Positions 12,135 to 25,354 are shown, numbered from the stretch's first letter. The stretch is DNA of 64,000 nucleotides from Thinopyrum elongatum (GCA_011799875.1 CM022303.1:299596362-299660361), one strand, 5' to 3'. Numbers and translations: made by a program. Notes: generated by a model not told the origin, from the sequence alone.

Positions 12135-14679
12135 AGCATCCCCAAGCTTAATTCCTGCTAGTCCTCGAGTAGGTAAATGATAAAAACAGAATTTTTGATG
12201 TGGAATGCTACCTAACATGTTCAGCATGTAATCTTTCTTTTATGGCATGAATTTTTAGATCCGAATGATTCAAAGCAATTGTCTATAATTTGACATAAAA
12301 ACATCAATACTCAGGCATACCAACAAACAATCATACCTTTCAAAATATCAATGCTAAAGATCGCTATCCCTACAAAATCATATAGCCTTGTCATGCTCCA
12401 TCTTCTTAACACAAAGTATAAATCATGCACTAGCCCGGTGTCAGCCAAGCAATTGGTTCATACTTTTTAACACGCTTCAGCTTTTTCAACCCCCACGCAA
12501 TACATGAGTGCAAGCCATGGATATAGCACTATGGGTGGAATAGAGTATGGTGGTAGAGATTAATATGGAGAAGACAAAAAAGGAGAAAGTCTCACATCGA
12601 CGAGGCTAATCAACAGGCTATGGAAATGCCCATCAATTGATGTCAATGCAAGGAGTAGGGATTGCCATGCAACGGATGCACTAAGAGCTATAAGTGTATG
12701 AAAGCTCAAAATGAAAACTAAGTGGGTGTGCATCCAACTTGCTTGCTCTAGAAGACCTCGGGCATTTGAGGAAGCCCATCATTGGAATATACAAGCCAAG
12801 TTCGATAATGAAAAATTCCCACTAGTTATATGAAAGTGACTACATAGGAGAGTCTCTATATGAAAAACATGGTGCTACTTTGAAGCACAAGTGTGGAAAA
12901 AAGATAGTAACATTGCCCCTTCTCTCTTTTTCTCTCATTTTTTTATTGGACAGTTTTTGGCCTCTATTTTTTATTTTATTTCCTCACTTGGGACAATCCT
13001 CTAATAATGAATAATGATGATCATCACACTTCTATTTACTTACAACTCAAAATTACAACTCAATACTAGAACAAAATATGACTCTATATGATTGCCTCTG
13101 GCGGTGTACCAGGATGTGCAATGATCTAGCGTAACATGTATAAAAAATGATGAATGGTGGCTGAGCCACAATTACTATGTCAGCTATATGATCAGGCAAA
13201 GCAATATGACAATGATGATGTGTGTCATTATAATGGAACAGTGGAAGTTCCATGACAATATATCTCAGAATGGCTATGGAAATGCCATAATAGGTAGGTC
13301 TGGTGATTGTTTTGAGGAAGATATAAGGTGGTTTATGTTTGCTAGAGTGTATCATATCACGGGGTTTGGATGCACCGGTGAAGTTTACACCACATCTCGA
13401 GGTGAGAAAGGGCAATACACTGTACCGGTGAGACTAGCAAATGGTGGAAAGGCGAGAGTGCGTATAATCCATGGACTCACATTAGTCATAAAGAACTCAC
13501 ATACTTATTGCGAAAGTTTATTAGCCCTCAAAGCAAAGTACTACTACGCATGCCCCTAGGGGGGAGGTTCGTAGGAGTTAACCATCGCGCGCCCCCGACC
13601 TTCACGCAAAGGAACACACTCAATAATTAATCGTGCCCCAACTTCTTAGCATAACGAGAGACTACACATGCATGCTTCGGGAATCACAAATCTTAACACC
13701 AATATTCTTACTAAACCACAATCATTCACTAGTACCTCCCACATATTACCATCTTTATCGCAAAACTATTGCAAGGAATCAAACTTATCATATTCAGTGA
13801 TCTACATGAAAGTTTTTAATATATCCCTCTTGAATACCTATCATATCAGGACCAATTTCATAACTTGTGCATATTTCCATTACTATTATCAAACTCTCAA
13901 AATGATATAAGTGAAGCATGAGAGTGCAACTATTTCTTTAAAATATAACCACCGCCGTGCTCTAAAAGATATAAGTGAAGTACTAGAGCAACTGCCTAGC
14001 TCAAAAGATATAAGTGAAGCATAGAGTATTCTAACAAATCATAAACTTTAGGTACTGTTGTAAACCCATTCATATTTTATTATTGCATAATACCTATTGT
14101 ATTCTAACTTCACCATGACTTATACCCCCTGATACAATCCATAGATTCATTAAAACAAGCAAATAATGCAACAAAAACATAATCTGTCAAAAACAGAACA
14201 GTTTGTAATGATCTGGACAACTACCATACTTCTGTAACTCCAAAAATTCTGAAAAATTATGAAAACGGGGGAAATTTGTATATCAATCATTTGTAAAAAA
14301 TTCTGAATTTTATCACGTCCAGTGAATTTAAACTATACTTCTACTGGGCATAAAAGTTTCTGTTTTCTCACAGAATCAAATCAACTACCAACCAAATCAT
14401 CCCAAAGGCTTTACTTGGCACAAACACTAATTTAAACGCAAAAATACAACTATAACAGTAGCATAATTGTGTGCACACACAAAAATTATAAATGATAACT
14501 ATTGGTTTGGCTCCCAACAAGCTCTTTCTTTATAGCCATTCAGATAGGCTTGATATTTTATCGATGTTCACAAGAAAGATAATAATTGAAACACAAAGAT
14601 AGAATCATAAAACACGTGACAAACACATTTAAGTCTAACATACTTCCTATGCATAGGCATTTTATAAGCAAACAAATTG
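12135..14679 (-). other. Non-coding 3' internal region of E2
   Basis: PPT (minus, AAGCTTGGGGATGC) at 12136-12149, then AT-rich sequence homologous to 3' internal regions of E4, E5 and E6. Short CTTCACTT repeats lie at 13905-14030. The hairpin with GGCATCCCC found in the other elements is missing here. Open frames such as 13053-13415 and 13188-13559 have no family support. Confidence 0.7.
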
Positions 14680-15752
14680 TCAATACAAGAAATATCTAGC
14701 ATATGCAAGGGAGAAGAATAAAAAGTTGCCAATCCTCAGCATAACGAGAGGTAATTTAGTAACATTAAAATTTCTACAACCATAATTTCCTCTCTCATAA
14801 TAATTACATGTAAAATCATAATCATATTCAACAATACAGCTATCATATAAAATTTTCTCTTCATAATCCACATGCATAAAAGTTTTATAATCTTCCAAGA
14901 TAGTGGGATTAACATTAGCTAAAGTCATGACCTCTCCAAACCCACTTTCATCAAAAATTTCATAAGATTGAACACTCACCAAATATGTGGGATTATTTTT
15001 ACCTAAAGTTGACACTCTTCCAAAACTTTCAATATTATCGCAAACATATTCATCATGAGGCTTAAATAAATTTTCAAGATCATAAAAACCATGATCACCC
15101 CAGTCATGATCATTGCAATAACTAGTAGACAAAACAAAATTATCATCCCCAAGCTTGTAGCTTTGCATATCATTAGCACAATTGACATTTGTAGAATTTG
15201 TAATAACATCATTGCAACCATGCTTTTCATCCAAGGGGCTATCAAGTGTGGGTGCAATGGCAATAATTTCATTTTTAACATAAGGAACTATAGCAAGTTC
15301 ATCTCCATAAGCATCATTAATATTGGCAGCATGGCCACAAGCATAGCACGCATCAAATTCATGAAAAAGGGATATTCCAAGCAAATCAACGGGATCATAA
15401 TTATCTATAGATTCCTGCATATCATTATTCTCTTCTTGGACAGCAGAGGCGTCCTCAGTATATTCTTTGACATAAGCATTAGAAGCATAGTTTTCATAGC
15501 AATATTTAAGTATGGCAAATTTTTCAGATTTCTAAGGAGTACCATCATACTTTTAAATCAAAGAAGCAATTTCATAGGCACCCTTAAAGGAAACAAATTC
15601 TTCAATTTGTTTAATATCATAGTAACAATAAACACCTTTGGCATAACAAGATAAAATTCCATTATCATTAAACTCACATCAGTAAGGAAGGTGTTTTTTA
15701 GGGTCTTCAGAGCAGCAAGTAAAATCATATATTTCGCATAAATTTCATGCAT
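14680..15752 (-). pseudogene. ORF with SGFGxVxTL motifs (E2)
   Basis: This ORF occupies the gag position of E2. The longest open piece is 246 codons (15420-14680). Reading further upstream in frame gives about 110 more codons with stops near 15543 and 15527 and others upstream. Visible parts are an acidic N-terminal half, NDMQSYKLGD, SFGRVSTL (15030-15002), SGFGEVMTL (14952-14921), a YDSCIVEY segment, NYYERGNYG, and a hydrophobic C terminus. It is clearly homologous to the E10 ORF at 56439-57325, which retains the same order of motifs. I do not recognise a Pfam domain. It is a retroelement protein of unknown function. Confidence 0.7.
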
Positions 15753-16139
15753 AGCATTGTAAATAATTAATTTTATAACTTAAGAGTTTCCCTTTTTTAG
15801 ACAAGCGGTGATGCACAAAATAAGCATGCTCATCTAATGATTTCCCTCAACAATTCTAATTCGGGTTTCAGCACGAGCACAAATGGATCGAAGATGATCC
15901 AAGTAGAAAACTTTAAGTAGTCATCTTAAATTTTTATTTTCATTTTCTATTTTTTGAGTGTGCACATGAAGGCAAAAAACCAAGCAAGCAAGCAAAAAGG
16001 GCAAACGAAAATATTTTTGTGTTTTTGTTAAAATGTTTTAGAAGTGGGGGAGATGAAAACGAAAGGCAAATGGCAAATGAAAGTAAATGCAAGGAGATGA
16101 AAGTTTATGCGATGGTACTTTATAGGTCTTGGTGATGTC

Positions 16140-16157
16140 TCCCCGGCAATAGCGCCA
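16140..16157 (-). other. Primer binding site of E2
   Basis: Minus strand TGGCGCTATTGCCGGGGA, 11 bases from the 5' LTR. It has two changes from the tRNA-Asp-type PBS in E6. Confidence 0.85.
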
Positions 16158-16168
16158 GAAATTATTCC

Positions 16169-17727
16169 TGCTACTTGTGAGCTGCGTTGTGATTTCCTCG
16201 AAGAGGATAGGATGGTGTAGTATAGTAGAGATAAGTATTACCCTCAGCTAAGAACCAAGGTTATAAATCCAGTAGGAGAACCACGCAAGACCTCATGAAC
16301 AACACCTACACACAAAAGAACGAACACTTGAACACAATGCGATCAAGGGGGTTGTCAATCCCATCGGCAGTTAATTGCAAGGATCAAGTCTGATAATGGT
16401 AGATAGATAAACAAAAACACAAAATAAAAGAAAGGTAAATAAATTGCAACAAGGTATTTTTGGATTTTAATATTTGATAAAGGTACACACTGGGGCCATA
16501 GTTTTCACTAGAGGCTTCTCTCTCGAACAAAAGCATATGGTGGGTAAACAAATTATTGTTGGGCAATTGATAGAAAAGCGCATAGTTATGATAATATTCA
16601 AGGCAATGATCGTGTATGTAGGCGTCACGTCTGAGACAAGTAGACCGACTCCTGCCTGCATCTACTACTATTACTCCACATATTGACCGCTATCCAACGT
16701 GCATCTAGAGTATTAAGTTCATAAAGAATGGAGTAACACCTTAAGTAAGATGACATGACGTAGACAAATTAAACTCAAGCAATATGAATAAACCCCATCA
16801 TTTTCCCCTTAATGGCAACAATACAAATATGTGTCTTGTCCCTTTCTGTCACTGGGATATAGAGCACCGCAAGATTGAACCCATTACAAAGCACCTTTCC
16901 CATTGCAAGATAAATCAATCTAGTTGGCCAAACCAAACGAATAGATCGGAGAGAAATACAAAGCTATAGTAATCATGAATAAAAGAGTTCAAAGAAGACT
17001 CAAATAATATTCATGAATAATCTGATCATAAACCCACAATTCATCGGATCCCAACAAACACACTGCAAAACAAGATTACATCGAATAGATCTCCAAGAAC
17101 ATCGAGAAAAACATTGTATTAAAGAACAAAGAGAGAGAAGAGCCATCTAGCTACTAGCTATGGACTTGTAGGCATGTGGTAAACTACTCACACATCATCG
17201 GAAGGGCAGCAATGTTGATGTAGAGGCCCTCCATGATCTATTCACCCTCTGGCAGAGTATCGGAAAAGGCCTCTAGATGGGATCTCTGAAGAACAGAAAC
17301 TTGCGGCGGCGGAAAAAGTATTTCGGGTGACTCTCTACTGGTTTCCTGATTTTAGAGAATTTATAGAGGTGGAATTAGGTCGGACGGAGCCACGAGGGGC
17401 CCATAATGTACTTGGGTGTGCCTACCCCTTGGGCGTGCCCAATTGCCTTGTCGTCTACTCGCTTCTCGTTTGGTCTCCTCCCGAAGCTTCTAGGGTCTCT
17501 CTTGTCCAGAAAAAAAACATTAACAAGTTTCGTGGCATTTGGACTTAGTTTGGTACTGATTTCCTGGAAAACCAAAAATAGGCAAAAAAAAAACAACAAC
17601 TGGCACTTGGGAGTAAGTTAATAGGTTAGTCCCGAAAAACGATATATAATTGCATATAAAACATCCAAGATTGATACTATAATAGCATGGAACAATCAAA
17701 AATTATAGATACATTGGAGACGTATCA
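16169..17727 (-). repeat. 5' LTR of E2
   Basis: 1559 bp, ends TG/CA; the minus-strand start is TGATACGTCTCC with one change in the palindrome (ACATTGGAGACGTATCA on plus). It is closely similar over its length to 10579-12134. Confidence 0.92.
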
Positions 17728-18384
17728 GGGGCATGCGAGTAGTACTTTGCTTCGAGAGCTAACAAAACTTTCACAATAAGTATATGAGTTCTTTATGACT
17801 AATGTGAGTTCATGGACAAATACGACACTCCCACCTATCCACATATTGCTAGCCTCTCCGGTACCGTGCATTGCCTATTTTCACCCTAAGAATTGATGTG
17901 AACTTCGCTGGTGCATCCAAATCCCGTGATATGATATGCTCTGTCACACATAAGCCTTATTATATCCTTCCTCAAAACAGCCACCATACCTACATATCAT
18001 GGCATTTCCATAGCCATTCCGAGATATATTGCCATGCAACTTCCAAAGTTACTATCACATGACTTGTGTGCTCATCATCATATTGCTTTGCGTGATCATA
18101 TAGAGCTAACATGATATATATTTGTGGCAAAGCCACCATTCATCATCATAATACACGTTACGCTAGATCATTGCACATCCTAGTACACTACCAGAGGCAT
18201 TCATATAGAGTCACACTATTTCAGTTTATCGAGTTGTAAGTAAAAAAAGTGTGATGATCATCATTACTAGAGCATTGTCCCAGTGAGGTAAAGAATGATG
18301 GAGACTGATGAGTCCTCGAAAAGGTGGGGATGAGGTTCATGATATTGTTCTAAAAAATGAGAAAAGAGAAAAAGAGAGGACGGA
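17728..18384 (+). mobile_element. E5, second segment (non-coding 3' internal region)
   Basis: Continues E5 after E2; 17728-17732 is the TSD copy. It is collinear with the reverse complement of about 13560-12960. No gene is seen. The sequence stops at ACGGA (18380-18384), the TSD for the next LTR insertion. Confidence 0.85.
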
Positions 18385-18865
18385 TGATAACCCACAAGTA
18401 TAGTGGATCACAATAGTCTTCGAGGGTAGCATTTCACCCAAATTTATTGATTCGACACAAGGGGAGCCAAAGAATATTTGTAAGTATTAGCAGCTGAGTT
18501 ATCAATTCAACCACAGCTGGAGAACTAAATATCTGAAGCAAAGTGTTTAGTAGTATGGTAGTTTGATAACAGTAGTAGCAGTACCAATATTAACGGTAAC
18601 AATAACAATAATAGTTTTGTAGTGATTGTAACAGCAGCATCAACGAAAGTAACTTAGCAAACATAAATATGCGAAAAGCGTAGGCATTGGATCAATGATG
18701 GATATTTGTGATAACATTCATCATGTAACAGTCACAACCTAGAGCGATACACAATAGCTCCAATTCATGAATGTAATGTAGGCATGTATTTCGTATATAG
18801 TCATACGTGCTTATAATAAGAACTTGCATGACATCTTTTGTCCTATCCTCCCATGGCAGCGGGGT
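18385..18865 (-). repeat. Solo-type LTR, first part (TGATAACCCACAAGTATAG family)
   Basis: Starts TGATAACCCACAAG; continues at 31398 with CCATAAGGAAATC and ends at 32324 with GGAGAGGTATCA. Without the insertion the LTR is about 1.4 kb. TSD ACGGA (18380-18384) and AGGGA (32325-32329), one mismatch. It has no internal region, so it is a solo LTR. It was split by E3 at GGGGT. A family common in Triticeae Gypsy elements; I would place it near WHAM/Sabrina-type elements but am not sure of the name. Confidence 0.85.
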
Positions 18866-18918
18866 TTCTACTTGTGAGTTGCATTGGTATTCCTCAAAGA
18901 GGAGAGGATGATGCACTA

Positions 18919-19455
18919 TGATAACCCACAAGTATAGGGGATCGCAACAGTTTTTGAGGGTAGAGTATTCAACCCAAATTTGTTGATTCGACACAAGGCG
19001 AGCCAAAGAATATTCGCAAGTATTAGCAGTTGAGTTGTCAATTCAACCACACCTAGAGAACTAAATATCTGCAGCAAAGTGATCAGTAGCACAGTAATAT
19101 GATAGTTTGATAGCAGTGGTAACAGTAGCAGTTTTATAGTGATTGCAACAGCAGCAGCAACGAAAGTAACTTAGCAAAGATCAATATGTGAAAGATGTTG
19201 GCATTGGATCAATGATGGTTAATTATGTTAGATGACATTCATCATGTAATAGTCATAACCTAGAGTGACATAGAACTAGCTCCAATTCATCAATGTAATG
19301 TAGGCATTTATTCCGTATATAGTCATACGTGCTTATAATAAGAACTTGCATGGCATCTTTTGTCCTACCCTCCCGTGGCAGCGGGGTCCATAAGGAAATC
19401 CAAGGAATATTAAGGCCTCCTTTTAATAGAGAACGGGAACAAAGCATTAGCACAT
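18919..19455 (-). repeat. Second TGATAACCCAC-family LTR fragment
   Basis: A second copy of the same LTR family, 537 bp, starting at TGATAACCCACAAG and broken at CAT|CACTA by the CACTA element. It was inserted into the E3 3' LTR stub (possible TSD CACTA at 18914-18918; partner lost). It is similar to, but not part of, the copy at 18385. Confidence 0.82.
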
Positions 19456-19819
19456 CACTACAAAAAAAGACACATCCGTGACATTATGGCCCGAACGAAA
19501 ACTTTTTCTATCATGGTTATGACACTTCTATGACGATAATTGTGACAAAAACAGGTATCATCATAGATGTGGTGGGCTCCTACTTCTATGACAAAAAGTC
19601 ATGACAGAAAATGGGCTTTTCATCCTGGGCTAGCCGGAGACGCACCTGCATGACATTCTCTGGGCCGTCCATGACGTAAAAAATCGTGGTAGAAGTGAGG
19701 GCGAGGAAAATTTTGGGATGTTCCCGGTTATGGTGGGTGGTCGGAGCCGAGCAATGCAGTGTGGTTTTTGCGTTCTCTCGTACACGCGCGTGCGCGAGTC
19801 GCTCACTAATGAAACCCTT

Positions 19820-20045
19820 GTGAGGTGTTCGCTTACTGAACCCGAGCAATTGCACTAGCTAGCTACGTACTGAAGACGAGCGATCGATCCCACAATGTAC
19901 TGAAGCGGATCGATCAATCCCTTTGCTCCTAACTGAACCCGAGTGATTCCTTCACTGTTAACTGAAGCCAACCAATTCCTTCGCTGCTAACTGAACCCAA
20001 TCGATCCTTCTCGCTGCTCACTGAAGCTGATCGAGCCCCCGTGTG
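19820..20045 (+). repeat. CACTA subterminal tandem repeats (CTAACTGAACCC units)
   Basis: About seven degenerate units of roughly 30 bp containing CTAACTGAACCCGANNGATTCC or close variants, e.g. near 19839, 19868, 19899, 19930, 19959, 19988 and 20019. In CACTA elements such repeats bind the element-encoded protein; here that role is inferred. Confidence 0.7.
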
Positions 20046-20139
20046 AGACGTAGCCAACCGGTGTGTTGGGTTGGCTCTGGATGAACAGTGCCTGTTGCTG
20101 ACACGCGCGCGATACATAGAACAAGTCGAGACGTGTGGT

Positions 20140-20840
20140 GAGTCCAGCTGGTTGGTTGGTTGTGGATGAACAGTTCCCGTTGCTGCTGCTCGCTCGTACG
20201 TACGCCCCACCCCAAGCGGTGGGGGTTGGATGAGCAGGACCCCGTGGTAGTAGGCGGTTGCCGCTGGATGAACAAGACTCCAAGGCGGCCGCCACACCCC
20301 AGCCGGTTGGGTATGGATGATCAGGACCCCCCTGGAGGCTGGATGGACAGTAGCCAGTGGAGGCTGGAGGAAGTCGAGCCCGTGAAGGATGGAGCGAGGC
20401 AGTAGATGGTGGATGAACAGTAGCCCGTGGAGTCCTGTTTTACGGTACGCCACACCCCTCCCGATGAACAGGACCCCGTTTCGATCGTAGGCACTCGAAC
20501 AAAAGTCCGTTTCCTCCGTTTTGCAGTACGCCAGACCCCTCCCGATCAACAGGACCCCGTTTCGGTCATAGGCGGTTGGCCAGAAGTTTGTTTCCTCTGT
20601 TTTGCGGCACGCCACATCCCTCTCAATGAACAGGACCCCGTTTCCACCGTAGGCGATCGAACAGAAGTCAGCTTACTCCATTTTACGGGATGCCAGACTC
20701 TGTTTTGGCTGTTCCGTCCAAGCCGGCTGGCTCCTGATGAACAGGACGCGTTCCAACCCGGCCGGTTGCCTCCCGATGAACACGATGTTGTTTGCCCGTT
20801 CTGATCCAGCCGGTTGGCTGCCGATGAATAGGATGTTGTT
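20140..20840 (+). repeat. CACTA repeat array (GATGAACAGGACCCCG units)
   Basis: About ten variants of GGATGAACAGGACCCCGT or GATGAACAG recur (for example near 20166, 20228, 20265, 20312, 20413, 20464, 20545, 20626, 20736, 20776 and 20821), with shared spacer words such as GTAGGCGNTTG and CCGGTTGG. Spacing is irregular at 35-100 bp, so this is not a satellite or CRISPR-like array. Confidence 0.7.
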
Positions 20841-21255
20841 GCTGCCATCCGTTGCCTCTCCATGTACATGAGCCCTGGCTGTACATATGCACGAGTACCC
20901 GTTCGAGTCCCCGCCCGTATGTACGTACGTGGCCATATTTTTGCCCTGTGGCTATACGTAGGTGTACATGATTTAGACGGGACTGCCTAAACTGCTATGT
21001 CGGGGGCTCTACTACAACACGTGCCGCTACTTACTTGGCCATGGTTCATCATTACAGAGAGACTGATCGACCAGTATGTACGTACACGTTTGCGACCCGA
21101 CAGATAACCGTATGTACGCTTCGACCTGGTAGGTCCCAACTGTCAGGGGGATAAGGACGCACATCCTTGCATGTGAAGATATAACTGGTGGGTCCCAGCT
21201 GTCATGGGGAGGAATCATATTTTTTTGCGTAATAAGGAGGCACTTCCTTGTGTGA

Positions 21256-22030
21256 ATAAAAATCTAGCTCCAAGTAATTTACCGATGGTTGGTAGAAGAA
21301 AGAGGGGATGCCATCTGAGGCATCCCCGAGCTTAGAGTCTTGAGTGTCCTTGAATATTACCTTGGGGTGCCTTGGGCATCCCCAAGCTTAGGGTCTTTCC
21401 ACTCCTTATTCCTTCATCCATCGTGATCTCACTCAAAACATGAAAACTTCAGCACACAAAACTCAGCAGAAAACTCGTGAGATCCGTTAGTATAACAAGC
21501 CAATCATAAACTTTAGGTACTATTGTGAACCCATTCATATTTTATTATTGCATAATACCTACTGTATTCTAACTCCACCATGACTTATACCCCCCGACAC
21601 AATCCATAGATTCATCAAAACAAGCAAACTATACAACAAAAACAGAATCTGTCCAAAACAGAACAGTCTGTAATTATCTGTAGAAACACAATACGTTTGT
21701 AAGTCCAAAAATTCTGAAAATTAGAAAAACGTGGGAAATTTGTAAATCAATCATGTGTAATAAATTCATAATTTTATCACGTTCCAGTGAATTCAAATAA
21801 TTCTTCTACTGGGCACAAAAGTTTCTGTTTTTTCACAGAATCAAATCAACTATCAACTAAATCATCCCAAAGGCTTTACTTGGCACAAACACTAATTTAA
21901 ACACAAAAACATAACCATAAAAGTAGCATAATTGTGTGCACACACAAAAACAGAAAATAAACATAACTATTGGGTTGCCTCCCATGAAGCGTTATTGTTT
22001 TACGCCCCTAGCTAGGCATAATGCATAGTT
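21256..22030 (-). other. Remaining 3' internal region of E3
   Basis: Non-coding. It contains the hairpin region with two TTGGGGAT-type motifs (about 21297-21400) and, at 21965-22028, the conserved block following the gag-protease stop. Sequence beyond 21256 toward the 3' LTR is lost at the CACTA junction. Confidence 0.75.
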
Positions 22031-23549
22031 TCAAGTGTTGTCATCCTTTAAATTAATTCCATGGGCGGCCCTCATAATAGATTTAGATGGTGGATTAATT
22101 CTCTTTCTAGGGAAGTGTTTCATTCCTTTCTTTAATGGAAATTGAAATCTTATATTACCTTCTTTCATTTCAATAATAGCACCTATGATACGTAGGAAAG
22201 GCCTACCAAGTATTATGGGACAAGACGGATTGCAGTCAATAACAAGCACAATGAAATCAACGGGCACATAATTCCTACTTGCAAAAATAAGAACATAATT
22301 TATTCTACCCAAAGGTTTCTTAATAGTGGAATCCGCTAAGTGCAAATTAAGAGAACATTCATCCAAATCATGAAGGCCTAGCACATCACATAAAGATTTT
22401 GGTATAGTGCAAACGCTAGCACCCAAATCACATAAAGCACTGCACTCATAATTTTTAATCTTTATTTTAATAGTGGGTTCCCATTAATCATATAATTTCC
22501 TAGGTATCAAAACCTCCAATTCTAGCTTTTCTTCTAAAGCTTTCATCATAGCTTCTACAATATGCTTAGTAAAAGCTTTATTTTGTTCATAAGCATTGGG
22601 TGAATTTCTCATGGATTGCAACAAGGAGATACATTCAATTAAAAACAACTATCATAATTAAAATCCTTGAAATCCAAAGTAGTGGGCACATTACTGGTTA
22701 AAGTTTTGACCTCTCCAAACCCACTTTTATCAATTTTTTCATTAAGATTGTCACCCTCTGAACAATTAGGATGCCTTTTAGCTAAAGTTGACTCAACTTC
22801 AGTCCCTTTTTCATCAAGTTTTATAGTACTAAACAAAGATTCAATGGGTGAGACACCAATAATTTTAATATCTTCATCATGATTACTATAAAAACCGGGC
22901 GGAATCGCTTTTTCTAGGAATTCTCGCTTAGCCCTCAACCTAGCAGTTCTCTCTTTACTTTCATTAATGGAGACATAGATAACTTTAATGGAATCACTAA
23001 TATCAAGCTTAGGTAGCAAAAATTTAGATTTGAGATTTTCCACATCATGAACAATTCTATCCATGTTCCTAGCCGTATCAACAACTTTATTCAATTTTTC
23101 CTGTATCATAGTGTTGAAAATCTTTTGAGAATTAATAAATTCTTTAATATTACTTTCAAGATCAGAGGGCATCCTATTATTATTATAAGAATTACCATAG
23201 TAATTTCCATAATTATGAGAGGGGTTTTCCAGGAAATGCCCTAGGATTAAAATTGCCTCTATAAGCATTACTATTGAAATTATTTCGAGAGACAAATTAC
23301 ACATCAACGGAATCATTATTTTTCACAATCAAAGTAGACAATGGCACATCAGTACGATCAATATGAGCACTCTTACTAGCAACCATTTTCACTAGCGCAT
23401 TCATCTTATCACTCAAAGTATTAATTTCTTCAACAGAATTCATTTTTTTACTAGTTGGAGTTCTTTCAGTATGCCATAGTGAATAATTTGACATAATATT
23501 ATCAAAGAGTTCTGAAGCTTCTGCTAATGTGATTTCCATAAAGGTACCC

Positions 23550-25130
23550 TGATACGTCTCCAACATATCTATAATTTTTTATTGTTCCATGCTGTTATAT
23601 TATCATTCTTGGATGTTTTACAATCATTTTATAGCAACTTTATATCATATTTTGGTACTACTCTATTGACATAGTGCCCAGTGCCAGTGGCTGTTTTTTG
23701 CTTGTTTTTTACTTCATAGAAAATCAATACCAAACGGAGTCCAAACGCAGTGAAACTTTTTGGAGATTTTTTTTGGACCAGAAGACATACGATGGGCCAA
23801 GGAAGTACCAGAGGGGGGCTCTGAGGGGAGCACAACCCACCTGGTCGTGCTTGGGGGCCCAGGCGCGCCCTGGTGGGTTGTGCCCACCTCGGCCGCCTCC
23901 CGCACTGCCTCTTTGCTCTATAAATACCCCGAAAATCCAAAAACTCTAGGGGAGTCGATGAAACACAATTCCAACCGCCGCAAGTTCCAGAAACCACAGA
24001 TCCAATCTAGACACCATCACGGAGGGGTTCATCATCCTCATTGGTGCCTCTCCGATGATGCATGAGTAGTTCATTATAGACCTATGGGTCCGTAGTTAGT
24101 AGCTAGATGGCTACCTCTCTCTCTTTTGATTCTCAATACAATGGTCTCTTGGAGATCTATTTGATGTAACTCTTTTTGCGGTGTGTTTGTTGGGATCCGA
24201 TGAACTTTGAGTTTATGATCAGAAATATTTTTTATCCATGAAAGTTATTTGAGTTTCCTTGATCTCTTATATGCATGATTACTTATAGCCTCGTATTTCT
24301 TCTTCGAATCTTTGGTTTAGTTAGGCCGACTAGATCGATTTTTTTCGCCATGGGAAGAGGTGCTTTGTGATGGGTTCGATCTTACGGTGCTAAATCCCAG
24401 TGACAGAAGGGGACATGACACGTATGTATTGTTGCTATTAAGGATAACAAGATGGGGTCTATTCCTACATGAATAGATCTTGTCTACATCATGTCATCGT
24501 TCTTATTGCATTACTCCATTTTTCATGAACTTAATACACTAGATGCATGCTGGATAGCGGTCGATGTGTGGAGTAATAGTAGTAGATGCAGGCAAGAGTT
24601 GGTCTACTAATCTTGGACGTGATGCCTATATAATGATCATTGCCTGGATATCATCATAATTATTTGAAGTTCTATCAATTGCCCAACAGTAATTTGTTTA
24701 CCCGCCGTATGCTATTTTTCTCGAGAGAAGCCACTAGTGAAATCTATGGCCCTCGGGTCTCTTCCTTATCATATTTGCCTTTGAGATCTATTTTTATTTG
24801 CTTTTATTTTCATATATATTAATCCAAAAACCCAAAAATACCTTGCTGCAATTTTTTATTATTTATTTTATTTCGCGTTTCCGTGAGATCTATTTATCCA
24901 ATCTACTACAAATTTATCTATCTTTTTACCCGGGAGGGATTGACAACCCCTCTTACACGTTGGGTTGCAAGTATTTGTTCTTTGTGTGTAGGTAACGTTT
25001 ACATAGTGTTGCGTGGTTCTCCTACTGGTTCGATAACCTTGGTCTCATCACTGTGGGAAATACCCACCGTAGCTGTGCTGCATCATCCCTTCCTCTTTGG
25101 GGAAATACCTACGTAGTTCAACCCGCATCA
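23550..25130 (+). repeat. 5' LTR of E4
   Basis: 1581 bp, TGATACGTCTCCAACATATC start (one change in the palindrome) and CCCGCATCA end, followed by the PBS after 11 bases. Confidence 0.92.
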
Positions 25131-25141
25131 AAAGGAATTTC

Positions 25142-25158
25142 TGGCGCCGTTGCTGGGA
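25142..25158 (+). other. Primer binding site of E4
   Basis: TGGCGCCGTTGCTGGGA, tRNA-Asp-type Athila PBS with one internal change. Confidence 0.88.
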
Positions 25159-25354
25159 GACATCATCAACATCTATCAGGTTCCTAATCACAAATCTCAT
25201 CTCCTTGCAATTTACATTATTTGCCATTTGCCTCTCATTTTCATCTCCCGCACTTCACAAAAAATTTACCGTTTTATTCGCCCTCTTTTTCGTTCGCCGT
25301 TTTCTCGTCAGATCTATTTTTCTTGTGCAATTTTGTTTGTCACTTTTTGTCGTT

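Larger units (their letters stand above)
10579..17727 (-). mobile_element. E2: complete minus-strand Athila-like element
   Basis: Two similar LTRs (10579-12134 and 16169-17727) bound a 4.0 kb internal region. The left flank is GGGGT (10574-10578) and the right flank GGGGC (17728-17732): a 5 bp TSD with one transition. Removing E2 joins E5 sequence that is collinear with the reverse complement of E2's own internal region near 13550, which supports the insertion. The internal part has a PBS and one decayed ORF of the SGFGxV type; there is no pol. Confidence 0.92.
19456..21255 (+). mobile_element. Non-autonomous CACTA element, 3' end missing
   Basis: Begins CACTACAAAAAAAGACACAT after a 3 bp target CAT (19453-19455). 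Typical CACTA subterminal sequence follows (repeated TATGACA/GTGACA words), then two repeat arrays. No transposase (TnpD/TnpA) is seen. The matching 3' TIR (TTTTGTAGTG) is absent; at about 21255 the sequence changes to E3 internal DNA. Open frames at 19929-20936 on both strands come from GC-rich repeats and are not genes. Confidence 0.85.

Noticed and set aside
18306..18325. CTGATGAGTCCTCGAAA resembles a hammerhead ribozyme core
   Set aside because: No stem II of adequate length between CTGATGAG and CGAAA and no convincing stems I/III; it lies in the drifting E5 internal region, so likely chance. A covariance search would settle it.
20140..20840. CRISPR-like array
   Set aside because: Repeats degenerate, spacing irregular, eukaryotic CACTA context, no cas genes.
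19929..20936. ORFs of 80-228 codons in the CACTA element
   Set aside because: Produced by GC-rich tandem repeats on both strands; repetitive peptides, no transposase motifs.
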